Assembly: GCA_963555705.1 (NCBI GenBank)
Contig: OY743176.1
Coordinates: 38,114,497-38,178,496, forward strand
Source of the DNA: Ligustrum vulgare
Lineage: Eukaryota; Streptophyta; Magnoliopsida; Lamiales; Oleaceae
DNA: 64,000 nucleotides
Reading direction: 5' to 3'
The notes beneath the pieces are model-generated. The model was not told where the DNA came from, did no database searches, and saw only the letters and a list, made by a program, of their open reading frames with translations. Of this stretch, positions 21,621-35,870 are shown piece after piece; position 1 is the stretch's first letter, and the number at the start of each line of letters is the position of its first letter. A program made the translations under genes and the position numbers.

Positions 21621-22639
21621 TTACGGAGTAGTGTGCAGAAAGAGTGATATATGGCAGAATCCAAGATTTATTAGTTTGAGAGATTGATATATAATCTTAG
21701 TGAGCAGATTGACGTATAAGTTTCACGTGATATGGTATGATGGTATTTATATTGAAATCTTAGAGAGATTGCTATGAATATTTGAGGTCATATGATACGA
21801 TGATAAGTGTCAGGTTACATGATTACTACAAGATATGATGACTAGACGGTTAAAGGATGTTATGGTTATCCCGTGAAGAATTGTGTGAATATATTGAGTC
21901 AATTGATCTCATTTTAATGGTTTATTGCATTATGGTGAAAAAAAAAAATATTACATACGATTGAGAATTTTCATTTTGAGTCATAATATATGGATTTATT
22001 TAAGATTTTGGTGATGCAGTTTCGATTAATTATTATCGGTAGTACTTTTGATGTGAGTAAAGTATTTTGCTACGAAAATAATGGAAAACCTGAGAAGATC
22101 ATTTGTGTGACTTTTATTTATAATGAGATTGTATCTTTGGGTTAAGCAAACTTGATGAGGAATCCTATATGATTTACAGAAGTTTTATTCAATGGTGATA
22201 GACTTAATCAGAGAATTGTTCATAGTGTGACATGAATCGAAGTTTTGGGAGAACAGGGAAAACTGAATCTTGAACTTCAGATTTGGAAATTAGTGAGGTT
22301 TCTTAAGTTTGAGAATATCATATCTGATCCTTATGATGCTGCTTTAAGTTAGTATCTTAGCCCTCAATTAGAATGAGTATGTGATACCGAGTACTTGATT
22401 CATGATTTAAAAGTATGGATTAAAGGATTCAAGTTTGAATTTCTCCAATTATGAAAAAGAAGTTTCAGTCGAGCTTATAAATGATTACGTTGGTAAATCT
22501 TTTCAGAAAGATTCTGCCAAGTTTGGGTTTTGCACTCAATATTTTGAAAATTATATCGCGCTTTTATATTTTGGATTACAAGGATTTATTCTTGATCAAT
22601 CTTCTTGATTTTTGGTTTAAGTATTTGGATCAATGAATA

Positions 22640-23067
22640 TTTTGTGGTTTCGATATTAGTATAGATCCTATAAAAGGTACCTTTCGTTTTGACAAGAGAG
22701 GGAATTTAAGATCTCATTTCATCGGACCATTTAAAATGTTAGAGAAGTAGGTAGTGTGGCTTAGTGTTTGACTTCGCCACCAGAACTTGCAGCTGTTCAC
22801 AATGTCTTTCATGTTTACCTACTGAGAAAGTATGTTTATGATTCAAATCATATGGTGAATTATCAGTTTATTTCAGTTCAGAAAGATTTGACTTATGAAG
22901 AGGCACCCATGTGCATCATTGATAGAAAAGTCTATGTCCTAAGAAATAAAGAAATTTCTCTAGTCAAAGTCCAGTGGGGTAGACATAGTAGCGATGAGGC
23001 TACATGGGAAAAAGAAGAAGGAAATTATGGCCAAGTATCCAGATATTTTAGACCAAGTAAGTTTTAA
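22640..23067 (+). pseudogene. Integrase C-terminus with chromodomain, Tekay/Del-like
   Basis: Upstream decayed sequence reads as the GPF/Y module of gypsy integrase (SHFIGPFKMLE near 22,720) followed by a stop and a frame change. From 22,768 the frame is open: PPELAAVHNVFHVYLLRKYV, the standard junction in chromodomain elements, then a chromodomain near residues 55-95 with RNKEISLVKVQW and SSDEATWEKE. The chromodomain directs insertion, in many members to heterochromatin. The start is arbitrary because the polyprotein is broken upstream. The TAA at 23,065-23,067 looks like the natural end of pol. Confidence 0.8.
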
Positions 23068-23102
23068 ATTTCGAGGACGAAATTATTTTAAGGTGGTAGG
23101 GC

Positions 23103-25803
23103 TGTAGCGACCGGAAATTTTCATTTCTTTCTAAATAAAATGTTTTAAAACTTTAAATGCACGTCGCTACGACTTTTTCCATTTAATTTAAAGGAGTGTT
23201 CGTCTAGCCAAATTAAGAATGAAATTAAATTAATTTTCATCGTATTTAAATTTAAGAATCTTATTCAACATATCCCAATGTCACCATTTTAAATCTTAAT
23301 TCAAATTTTAAGGATTTTAAAGTTATCCAAATTCATTATTTGATTTACGTCCATATTTTTTTTTATATATTTTTGGACTCAAATTGATTTCTAATTCAAA
23401 ATCTTAATTGTATTTTTTTCTTCCAATTTCGAACCACAAATCAATCCCCTCAAATCGTAAATTTAACATAAATTGCCACACATTCCAACCCAAATTCATG
23501 ACCCTTACCAATTTCAATTTTTGGCAAATTCCAGCAATCTTCCATCTTCACATCCCTGATTCTCTCCCTCACCTCCCTAAAATAACATACCAAATTCTGC
23601 AATGCCCGCAATTCATCCCAATCAGAAATCCAACCTATTTCCCCACTATTCTCCCATATAAAATTTCTAATCAAAAACATAATGATGATTTACCATATTC
23701 CACCCTTTTCATACCTAATTATCCACCATCTTTCCTAAATTTTATATATGTCCTCCATCTCCTCACAAATCTCAACACAAATTCAATACAAGCAAAGCAC
23801 CATTATAATCATCATCGACCCCTTCATCATCCTCATCGTAATCACCTATTTCTTCAGCAATGCCAACTCACACACATCACAACCCAAAAACCACCTGCAA
23901 CTCCACACCTCAAAACAAACACCTCCTCAATCAGAATTCAGCCACCACCTCCGTTCATCATCATCAATCAAAAATTTAGCACCACCACCGCACGCAGCCG
24001 AGCTACAGTCCCACTACCACCGGCAACCACCAATCTGTCAACTAGCATCAACCCCAAACTCACCATCACCACAGTTCATCATCACCAATCATAAACCACC
24101 GAGTCATCAACCCAACTCCCCTGTAACTACAACTGCTCAACACCACCATCACCGCAGACACAGTAATCATCTGCACTCTCAACCGGCCAAGAACCACCAC
24201 TGTTGCCAACCGTCTGCAACCACAATCCAAACATCACTGCAGAACCTCAATCTGAAAGCCATAACCAAAATCCCCAATTCAACACCACATCACCTAATCC
24301 AATTTCGAACCCTCCATAACCGGCAGCCCACCCCAAATCAACCACAAATAAAACCCAAACCCCAGAAATAGAAGAAGTATAGAACTTTACCTTGACCTCA
24401 TGACCATATTCACCGGTTTTTCGCCGGAGAAATCACGATCCAAGCCGCGATTTTCCCTCTCTGTCTCGCATCAAACTCGCACTTGAAACCCTAATATTCA
24501 ACCCCCATCCCTTCCCGCCGTCCACCACTACCTGCCGGCGACGTTGCGCCGGCTGTAGCACCGGATTTCGCCGTCGGTCGCACCTCCTCCCTTCCACCTC
24601 TCTGATCGTGAATGGTTAGAGAGAGAGAGAAGATCTGATATTATAATTTTATTTTCGAAAATTACACCTAAGTCCCCAAGCTTTTAAAGTCTTTCAAATC
24701 AGTCCCTATGATTTTAAAATGATCATTTCAGCCCTAAATTTCAAAAGTTATTATTTTAACCCCTAAGTATCAAATCCATTTTATTTCAGTCCTTGCTGAT
24801 TTACTTTATTTGATTTTAAGCCCAAGTTTTAAAGGATTTACATTTTAGTCCTCAAATGTTTAAAAGCAATCATTTAAGCCCCCATATTTTTAAAGTCTTT
24901 TGATTTTGTTCATATTGATTTAAAATGATATATATATGTATATTTATAAATCTCAACTTTTGAAAATATTCATTTTAGTTCCTCAACTTTCAAAATATTC
25001 ATTTTAGTCCCTCAACTTTCAAAGTATTCATTTTAGTCCCTCAACTTTCAAAAACATCAATTTCAGTCCTCAAATTGTAAATTATTATTTTAAACTACAA
25101 ATTTCTAAATATTAAGGTAACTTATTGGCTAGACGAGGCGTACGGAGATTTGAAAGATTGAAGTCATTCCCGCTCAACCACACTCGTTAAGTTTAAGGTA
25201 GACTCGCCCCTACTAATTGATTTATATTATAATTGCATGTGTTATGTGGATTTGTGTGATTTTATGCTTAATTGCATGAGAAAAGAATATCTCTTTTGAG
25301 ATAAATAATTTATGTTATGCTGGGCATAACTTATCTGCTAGCCAAGAAAAGAAAAGAATGTGTTCATTTGCGTTCACTATGTGATGCCTATGAATAAGAA
25401 AAGAATGTCACTACATTATTTGCATAATTTCTTGTTCAATTATCTTGTAGATTAATTATTGACGATGAGTCTACTGAGTATTTCATTTTTGAAATGCTCA
25501 ACCCGTTATTTTAACAACTTTTGCAGATTTCGGAGACGATGGCGAGTGATGGGCAATGACGGAAAATTACAATTGATATATTTTTTTTTTTAAAAAGTCG
25601 TGAACAATGAAATGATTGTTTCATTTTATCAAGAATTGTCATTTTTACAAATTTGTACGAAAATACTTATTCCATTTGAATTATCGCTAAACTTTTATTC
25701 GATAAATGCGATATTTAATATTTAATCATTTTTCCGCAACAAAGTTTATTCAAGAATTTAGAAAAGTGACGTTCCCGCGCTCCTCGGAACTCGGGGCGTT
25801 ACA
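23103..25803 (+). repeat. 3' LTR of the TGTAGCGACC family
   Basis: Starts TGTAGCGACC directly after the pre-LTR tract and ends GGGGCGTTACA. Order inside: a GTCGCTACGAC echo of the start, GTCTAGCCAA (23,211), a C/A-rich region (23,400-24,400), a GC-rich block with short AG repeat (24,420-24,640), several degenerate copies of an AGTCCCTCAACTTT unit (24,660-25,090), then TTGGCTAGACGA (25,127). The same order recurs in the solo LTRs at 37,055 and 44,228 on the other strand. Confidence 0.85.
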
Positions 25804-28360
<2,557 letters not shown>

Positions 28361-28987
28361 ATTATCGATTCCGTACAAACTTAATATACGACACGTTGTC
28401 TTGAGGCAACACTATAATTCTAGACCTTCATGGAAAGGTGAATAGTCAAATATATTCATTATTATGGCGGTGGAAAATTTGTAAATATGTTATAACAATA
28501 TACGTCAGTTCCTTAAACGAAACTGACGCATATTGTATGAGTTTAAAAAAAAAACCGAAGCATAAAATCAAGTATATGCGTCACTGACGCATATAGTTGT
28601 TCTAATAATATGCGTTAGTTCTGACACAGGAACCGACGCATATTGTTTAAAATTTTCTTAATTAGCGCCCATACCTGATCTCATGACTTCATCTCTTTCT
28701 ATCACTCTCTCCCACTCTCTCTTTCTATCTCACTCTCTCTTTACATCTCTCTTTTCACTCAACCAGCCCCATCCCTCGCCGCGCCGCCGCCTCTCTCATT
28801 TCCCCCTCCGCCACCTCCCTTGTTTTTAAGGTATATGTATGTATGTATTATGACGTTGACATTTTGATTCCCCCTACAAGTTGGCTAAGTTCCATAGAAC
28901 TTTATAAATAAAAAAGGAATTTATAATTTAAGGTGATTTCATTCGTTTTAATACATTGTGAATATCTTGATATATAGGTCGTTAGTT

Positions 28988-30170
28988 ATGGATCGGAATT
29001 GGATTTATGAGAGACATAATACGCAAGAATATGTGAAAGAAGTTGAATAATTTATAAAATGTGCTGAGGAAAACAAAATAAAGAAAGGGAAAGAAATGAT
29101 TTTATGTCCCTGTTGTGATTGTAAGAATTTGAGAAAGTTTCGTAGCTCTGAGCAAGTGAAAGAGCCATTTGATTTGTCGTAGGTTTAAGGAGGGTTATAC
29201 AGTGTGGATATGGCATGGTGAGAGTATACTTCCTAGGATGAGTGACGGTGACATGAGTGTTTGAGGAATAATGATGAGATTAATGTGGAGAATGACGAGA
29301 ATGATGTGGATAATGATCGGATAGATGATAATTATACGTGATATAAAAAAAAGATTTCATTGAAAAGCCTCATATATTCGATAACTTATTCAATGATTCT
29401 AAAAAGCCTTTGTTTTCTGGTTGTAATAAATTCACAAAATTGTCTGCTGTGTTCAAATTGTATAACTTGAAAGCAAAGAATAGGTGGAGTGATAGGAGTT
29501 AACATCATTATTAAACTTTTATGAGAGATGCTTCTGGAGGATAACGAACTTCCTAGTTCAATTTATAAAGCAAAGAAAATTTTGTGCCCGACGGGTATGG
29601 AGATTGAGAGGATACATGCATGTCCAAATGATTGTGTACTGTATCGAAATGAGTATAAGGACTTGCATTTGTGTCTAAAGTGTGGGGCATCCAGGTATAA
29701 GCGAAAACATAGCAATGATAATTGGGAGGATAAGAAAGGCTATCCCGCAAAGGTCTTATGGTACCTACTCATAATACCAAGATTTAAACGCTTGTTTTCT
29801 AATGCAAAGGATGCTAAGAACATGCAGTAACATGTTGAAGGGAGGAAATAAGATGAAAAATAAGACACCTGGTCGATTCTCCTCAGTGGAGGAACATTAA
29901 TAGAAATCTTAGACTTGGACTATGTACAGATGGTATGAATTCTCACGGTAACATGAGTAGTCGATATAGCACTTGGTCTGTTCTTTTGATGATTTACAAT
30001 ATTCCCCCTGGTTATGTATGAAACGCAAGTATATCATGTTGTCATTGCTAATATCAGGGCCTAAACAACGTGGAAATGACATATCATTTCTAGTGCCATC
30101 TCAATATCACACCACGGTGGGGGAAGCTATTAGAAGCTTTGATTAATGGCCTATTTGGTTATGTTAGGAG
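28988..30170 (+). pseudogene. TNP2-type CACTA transposase (broken)
   Basis: ATG at 28,988 starts the Transposase-associated N-terminal domain (MDRNWIYERH, then a cysteine cluster CPCCDCKN near 29,108). An open block at 29,528-29,830 carries diagnostic TNP2 sequence: PSSIYKAKKILCP, IHACPNDCVLYRNEY, LCLKCGASRYK and AKVLWYLLIIPRFKRLF. Stops at 29,048, 29,180 and after 29,828, and later fragments, show decay; the catalytic core beyond 29,830 is only partly recognisable. The enzyme would cut and join CACTA ends. Confidence 0.8.
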
Positions 30171-30261
30171 AGGTAATAATTTTTAGTTATATAAAACTTC
30201 TTTTAAAATTGTTTACTTTGATATTTATATGAGACGAGTTATGATGATAACAATTTTCTAA

Positions 30262-31022
30262 ATGCAGGAAGAGTCACTGAAAAAGGCAAAAAAATTCAAC
30301 AAACAAAAAAAGGCCCAAAGTTCTGAAATGTCATCTACCCAACGATCTCCACTTGTTGATGATCCAACGTTACAACGTCTGGGTGATGATTGTAAAAGGT
30401 TGCACAATGCCATCATTCAGACACCTATTGGTGTTGACTTCTTCATTGTGTCTTTAAACGCAAATGTGTTTCATCATACGGACGACACAGATATTTACAT
30501 TACAATCGACAACATCGCCGACTTGCTTAAAATGGAGTGGTTGAATATACCTATTCTTCAAATACACACAATGTAGGACTGCTTAACAGAAATTTATAAG
30601 TTGAATTTAAATTTTCTTCACCCAGACTTTGATTTATTACTTTAATTATTTTTAGGTACCTACATGAGTTGTGTGAGGAATTCAGTGTGAAGTCGGTTGG
30701 ATTTATGTGTCCATCATAAATTGCGTCAATTAAGGTAAAAAATAATTTTGACGGCGTCATTACTTATATGGTTGAAACCATGAAGAACTTGCAATCCAAG
30801 CAATACATTTTCACACCGTACTTTCAAGAGTAAGACTGTTAATATTCATTCTTTCATAATTAGTTTGAATAATTTGACATTTAAAGTTGTATTTACACGT
30901 TCATAATACGTAGGAATCATTGGATGTTGCTTGTGATTTGTTCTCAATCCAATATTGTGTATTTCTTGGATTCAGCTGGATCAAATAAGCATAAATTACA
31001 AATCAGACCAACATTGAATACG
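30262..31022 (+). pseudogene. Ulp1/SENP-like (C48) cysteine protease domain of the CACTA element, truncated
   Basis: Exon-like blocks: 30,262-30,576 (Lys-rich, then a helical region), 30,656-30,833 (with one stop; FTPYFQE) and 30,915-31,020 (NHWMLLVICSQSNIVYFLDS). The His-Trp and Asp-Ser pair fits the catalytic His and Asp of C48 proteases; blocks end at donor-like sites (GTAAGA near 30,832, GTAAGT at 31,022). The catalytic Cys region is not seen. Such domains are known as fusions or second genes in plant CACTA and MULE elements. Confidence 0.6.
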
Positions 31023-31736
31023 TAAGTATTTATATATTTTCTTGATCATGTTTTTTTTTGTTTAGTACGTGGTGGATAAGTTTTGATAGTTTTCATAGAA
31101 TAATTGTTATTGAGTTTGAGGTGAAATTGATGTATTTGTGTTGTGATTATTGATAAGTTAAGATAATTTTTAATGGCAGGGTCTCTCTACAGGTTGGTTA
31201 TATTCAATTTATAGGGAAAATTTTGCCCAAATTTCTGTATAAATGTTATAATCATTCATATTTATTGAAATTTAGGGCTCCTAAAACATTCTGGATATAT
31301 GGTGGCAAGAGGAGTATAGACAATGTAAATTGGAATAAATGTATGTGAACATTTGTAATAAATGTAATTAATATTAATGTAAATTGACTTATTTAATTTT
31401 ATTACGCACTTATGTTTATTATTTGTTGGTTGTTGATAGTTACATTTGACGATGAGATCGAATGTAAAATAATAAACAGGAGTTTTGGATGAAATTTTTT
31501 TTAAAAAATATAAGAATATGCGTCGGTTGTATAGTCGACGCAAATTCTTATTCTTATTATTTTTTTTCATAATTTGCGTCGGTTTATTTTACAACTGACG
31601 CATGTAGTCATACTTTTTACGTCGAAAAACAACCGACGCATATTCCCTTTACCTTATACATCTATGCCAAATGCGTCAATTCCACAACCGGCGTGTATTT
31701 TTACAACCAACGCAAATGATTGAGACTGTACTAGTG
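31023..31736 (+). other. 3' non-coding and subterminal region of the CACTA-like element
   Basis: No coding sequence is recognised. From 31,515 on, several copies of a GACGCA(A/T)AT-type motif occur in both orientations, the expected transposase-binding subterminal repeats. Confidence 0.6.
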
Positions 31737-31953
31737 GATCCATCCATCCCACAAAGATATACTCATTTTCCTTTTTTGTTTTGTCCCGAATTATAGGTCA
31801 CTTTCCTTATTGAGAGTATATTAATGTCTTAATTTTCTAATATACCTCTATTTAATATGCATTATTATCAACAAATATGAATTACTCATTATTCAATGTA
31901 GGGTCATATTAAGTAGAATATAAGTAAATTTATAGTTCCAATAAAAATTAATT

Positions 31954-32335
31954 CACTACAAGAAAAAAGGCTTATAGCGATGTCGTCGTTGAAACTGGAA
32001 ATGTCGTCACAATTAGCCTATTGCGAGGACAAAGTCGTCACTAAAAGTCCTTGTAGTAGGTTCGTGCCTGTTGCATTTTTACGATGACAAATGAGTCCTC
32101 GCTCTTGATGAGCCCTACAGCGATGACAATTGTCGTCGTTATAGAGCTGAACAATAGAGGCGACAAAAGTCATCGCTGTTGATTAAGTCTATAGCGACGA
32201 CAATGTCCTCTCTGTTGAACTAATCAATAGCGACAACAAATGTCATCGCCGTTGAATTGATCAATAGAGAGGACATTTGTCCTCTCTATTGACCTAATCA
32301 ACAACGACGACATTTGTCGTCGTTAGAGATTAAAT
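31954..32335. repeat. CACTA subterminal repeat block
   Basis: At least ten degenerate copies of a palindrome-like unit around GACGACA/TGTCGTC, many with TATAGCGA beside them, in alternating orientation. It is typical of the transposase-binding region. Confidence 0.75.
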
Positions 32336-32466
32336 TTGATTTTTTTTTTGAAGAATAGATAATTTGTTTATAAAATGACGAAAAATATTTTTTTAATTTA
32401 ATTAAATTACATAAGTAACAATAATTTAAATGAACTAATAATAAAATATTGAATATACGTTAAAGT

Positions 32467-32569
32467 CATTTAAGTCAAAAGTACTTTACAAATACCCAAA
32501 AAGAAACCCTAAGGATCTTTTAAATCAAAGTTACTTTACAAATACCCAAAAAAAAAAACCTAAGGATCC
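32467..32569 (+). repeat. ~50-bp tandem repeat (third unit at 36,820) in the CACTA element
   Basis: Units contain ACTTTACAAATACCC and CCTAAGGATC at about 32,480-32,515, 32,532-32,569 and, beyond the nested retroelement, 36,832-36,868. The retroelement inserted at the GATCC of the second unit. Confidence 0.8.
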
Positions 32570-33517
32570 TGATATGATCCGGACCAGGCATCGAAGGGCG
32601 AAGTCGAGCCATCGGCAATATGACAATGATCTACGTGCAAAACGGAGCAAGTTCCATGTTGGGGTCGAGCCGAGAAGAAGGACGGATCAAGCCGAACCGA
32701 ATAAACGAAGTTCTTGGGGGCAAAAAGGCCATTACGGCCGTAAGGAAGGGCATTCACAGCCGTAACCCATGTATTCACGGCCGTAAATCTTACAATCACG
32801 GCCGTAACCAATTATCGAAGAAAGAGGAAGAAATTAAGCAGAACGAGGCTTACGGCCGTAAGCATGGAAGTTATGGCCGTAACATTCAAAAATGGACATT
32901 TTCACGGCTGTAAGAGATTCGTCACGGACGTAACTGATGGTACAATTTTGAATCAGAGAGACCATTACGGCCATAAAAGAATTATTCACGGCCATAATTG
33001 AGCAGCGCCAGATTTTCCGGAATTTTAGTTATTTTATTCCTTTTTTTGGTTTTTAAGTTATTTCCCTAATTTAGTATTTTAGTCTAATTAGAATTCTATT
33101 TTGAGTAAATTAGATGCTAGGTTATTTTGCTTATTTATATTCCTTTCCATTCATTGTGAAAAAACAAGTTTGAGTTTATGAATTAAATTGAGAGAGGATT
33201 CTCTTGTTAAAAGTTGAGTTTTTTCCTTTTATTTCGAACTTATCAAAGATTCGTTCTTTGTAGCGTTCACCCAACGAACTTATCAAGGAATTGACAACCC
33301 TTGTGACGTTCACCAATCTTGGTTCTTCAATCCGCATCGTCAATAATTGCGTCGTGATTGTCGGGTCAAGGTTTTACCGTCAAATCTATCTTTTAATTCC
33401 CATTTATTTATTCATGTTCTTGTTATTTTTCGTGTCAGATCTGATTTAGATCTTTCCTAGGATTTAGATTTTGTTATTCCGCGTTTTTGACGAGATTCCC
33501 CGACTGAGATCTCATCA
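32570..33517 (+). repeat. 5' LTR of the gag-protease element
   Basis: TG...CA ends, 948 bp. It contains ten ACGGCCGT-type palindromes (32,732-32,997); five sites show single C to T or G to A changes at CG positions and one a C to A. A U3-like AT-rich region follows. Confidence 0.93.
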
Positions 33518-33519
33518 TC

Positions 33520-33531
33520 TGGTATCAGAGC
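33520..33531 (+). promoter_or_regulatory. tRNA-Met primer-binding site of the gag-protease element
   Basis: TGGTATCAGAGC, two bases after the 5' LTR: exact complement of the initiator tRNA-Met 3' end as used by many plant LTR elements. Confidence 0.93.
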
Positions 33532-33872
33532 TTGGATCTATTTCAGATTCTTGCGTTTCTTGATTTTTTTCTTGTCGTGTCGTCATAAATTTTTTCAGTT
33601 TGATCCATAAGAGTCAGTCCAAAAAATTCAAAAATGTTTTTCTTCTTCGTTTTTCGTCCAAATCCAGTTCCATTTTTTCTGCCATACTCGTAGTCCAATT
33701 CTCTGGCAGATTAAAAAAAATCCGAAAATTCCCAAATATTCCGAATTTTCTTGTTCGTGTCTTAAAAATTTCTGATAGAGAGGTTTCCAGATCTTCATCA
33801 TCTATTGGAGACAGAAAGCAGCTCGGGGGTGTGAATAGAAGGAATGAACAGGGTAATAATGATATTGCAGCA

Positions 33873-35789
33873 ATGAGGGCACAATTTGAGAGGTTTATGG
33901 CACAGATGGAGAATCGAGGTGCAGAGCGTGAACAAAGACCTCGGGATCAATCTCATGATGGTTCTCGGGTTAGGAGAGGTAATAGGCGTGAGGTTAGTAT
34001 GAATGATGAGGGCATGAGAAGTGAAAGTGGAAGTATATCTTTTGGAAGTATGCGAAGGAGGGATTGAGGAGATAGGTATGAGAGGAGGCATGATAGGAAG
34101 CGTCGTGATGCTAGGAGGCATCGTGGGGGTAGAGATGATGTTGATGACGACCTTGGAAAAATTAAAGTGAAAATACCGTCGTTCCAGGGTAGGAGTGATC
34201 CGGAAGCGTACTTGGATTGGGAGACAAAGGTTGAACGGCTTTTTGATTGTAATAATTATTCAGAAAAGAAGAAGGTGAAATTAGCCGTGATTGAATTCAC
34301 CGACTACGCAAATATTTGGTGGGATCAACTAGTTACGGGTAGGAGGAGGAACCTTGAGGAGCCGGTGGAGACTTGGGGTGAATTAAAAACCATAATGAGG
34401 AAGCGGTTTGTGCCGACTCATTATTATAGGTATATTTACCAGAGGCTGCAGGGTTTGACTCAGGGATCGAGGAGTGTAGAGGATTATCACAAGGATATGG
34501 AGGTGGCGATGATTCGGGCTAACGTGGTGGAGGATCGAGAAGCAACGATGGCTAGGTTTATGAGTGGGCTGAATAGAGACATTGCTAATGTCATTGAGCT
34601 GCAACATTATGTGGAGCTAAAGGATATGGTGCATATGGCCATGAAGGTGGACAGACAGCTAAGGCGAAAGGGGGCAGCAAGACACTCACCATCTTATCCT
34701 ACATCACAACCGAAGCAGGAATCCAACGTTGAACATAACCCGAAAGGGAAGGAGGAGCCTACAACGAAAGGTAAAAATATTTCTGATTCTCAAACTACTC
34801 GGGATAGAAATATTAAATGTTTTAAGTGCTTGGGTACGGGTCATATAGCATCCCAGTGTACAAATAGGAAGCTAATGATCTTACGTGATAATGGCGAAAT
34901 TAGTTTCGAGGATGAATTTAAGGGAATGCCTAAGTTAGTGGATGTTGGGGCTAGTAGTAGTAGTGATGAGGAAGGGCTGACCTATGCTGTTAAAGATTCA
35001 CTTGTTAATCGGCGTGTCCTTAGTGCTAGGGTCAGGGTGGATGAAATTGGTGAGCAAAGGGACAATCTCTTCCATACTAGGTGCTTAGTGGGTAAAAAGG
35101 TTTGTGGTATGGTGATTGACGGGGGGAGTTGTACTAATGTGGTTAGTACCATGTTGGTTGAGAAATTGGGTTTGAGCTTGATAAAACATCCGAACCCTTA
35201 TAAATTGCAATGGCTGACCGAGTCGGGAGAAATTAAGGTAAATAAACAGGCTAGGGTCAATTTTACAATCGGGGGTTATAAGGATGAGGTGGTTTGTGAC
35301 GTGGTACCTATGCATGTTGGCCATATTTTGTTGGGGAGACCTTGGCAACATGATAGGAGGGTATTGCACGACGGGTTTAAAAATCAATATTCTTTCGTGA
35401 AGGGTGGAAAAATGATCACTCTTGCTCCGGTATCACCTAAAGAGGTCCAAGAGGACCAATTGAAAATAAAGAGGAAGTTTGAGGGGAAAAATAAGAGCGT
35501 TGAGGCCACGACCTCAGAAAAAGGAGAGGGTGTGAAAATTGAAAACAAGAGAGTTGAGGTCACGACCTCAGAAAAAGTTGAGCTTGAGAGTGAAAAGAAA
35601 AAGAAAAGAGAGTCCACCACAAAAATGAGTTTATTTATATTTGCTAACACATCCCTCCCCAGTTCTATTAAATCTGTTTTGCAGGGACATAAATCAAGCC
35701 ATGAACTTAAAGCGGGAAAGAAATTCATTGGCCAAAATGAGCAGGCCAAAAGTCTAAAGGATCGCACAAAACTTAAAAATGATCATTGA
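33873..35789 (+). pseudogene. Gag-protease polyprotein (one in-frame stop)
   Basis: The first in-frame ATG is 33,873. An acidic/basic N-terminal coiled-coil (RAQFERFMAQMENRG) precedes a TGA at 34,065-34,067; the same frame then runs unbroken to 35,789. Retrotransposon gag domain 34,170-34,650 (AYLDWETKVERLFDC, YANIWWDQLV, SVEDYHKDME). CCHC knuckle CFKCLGTGHIASQC at 34,818-34,859. Aspartic protease from about 35,070: active site VIDGGSCTNVVS (35,115-35,150) with Gly where most plant gypsy proteases have Ser (DSG), flap region, and HILLGRPWQHDR near 35,325. A Lys/Glu-rich tail with a repeated VE(A/V)TTSEK motif follows. The stop codon lies where RT would begin. Closest kin are chromovirus-type gag-proteases. 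Confidence 0.88.
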
Positions 35790-35854
35790 GCCCAGAAGAG
35801 CAGAAAGAGTTTGAAAAGCTGACCAAAATTGGATTCGAGGTCAAATCCTTTTCA

Positions 35855-35870
35855 AGAGAGAGAGAGAGTA
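35855..35870 (+). promoter_or_regulatory. Polypurine tract
   Basis: AGAGAGAGAGAGAGTA-type purine run directly before the 3' LTR, the expected plus-strand primer. Confidence 0.7.

Larger units (their letters stand above)
21620..25803 (+). mobile_element. 3' part of a chromodomain Ty3/gypsy element (Tekay/Del-like) with 3' LTR
   Basis: A decayed integrase tail with chromodomain (to 23,067) is followed by a conserved pre-LTR stretch (TTCGAGGACGAAATTATTTT) and a 2.7-kb LTR. The 5' LTR, gag, protease, RT and RNase H are not in the window. The element is truncated or was joined to neighbouring repeats near 21.6 kb. Confidence 0.75.
28410..31736 (+). mobile_element. CACTA-like transposon with TNP2 and Ulp1-like remnants
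   Basis: A CACTA start (28,410-28,414) and TAGTG end (31,732-31,736) enclose subterminal repeats with a TGCGTCRGTT/GACGCATAT core at both sides (28,500-28,645 and 31,515-31,715). Between them lie remnants of the TNP2 transposase and a C48-type cysteine protease domain. The inverted repeats beyond the five terminal bases do not agree well and the 3-bp flanks (CAA, GAT) differ, so the exact ends are uncertain. Confidence 0.65.

Noticed and set aside
23408..24371. Two long overlapping open frames (228 and 207 codons) rich in His, Pro, Ser and Thr
   Set aside because: They lie in a C/A-rich, stop-poor stretch inside an LTR, overlap in two frames and resemble no protein. Sibling LTRs show equivalent biased DNA without the frames.
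28410..31736. Exact CACTA borders with 3-bp target duplication
   Set aside because: The CACTA and TAGTG termini are present, but flanking trinucleotides CAA and GAT do not match and the inverted repeats agree for only five bases; the borders are kept as tentative.
32560..32811. Minus-strand open frame over the 5' LTR start
   Set aside because: It mirrors the plus-strand frame because the palindromes read alike on both strands; it crosses the LTR border into host DNA.
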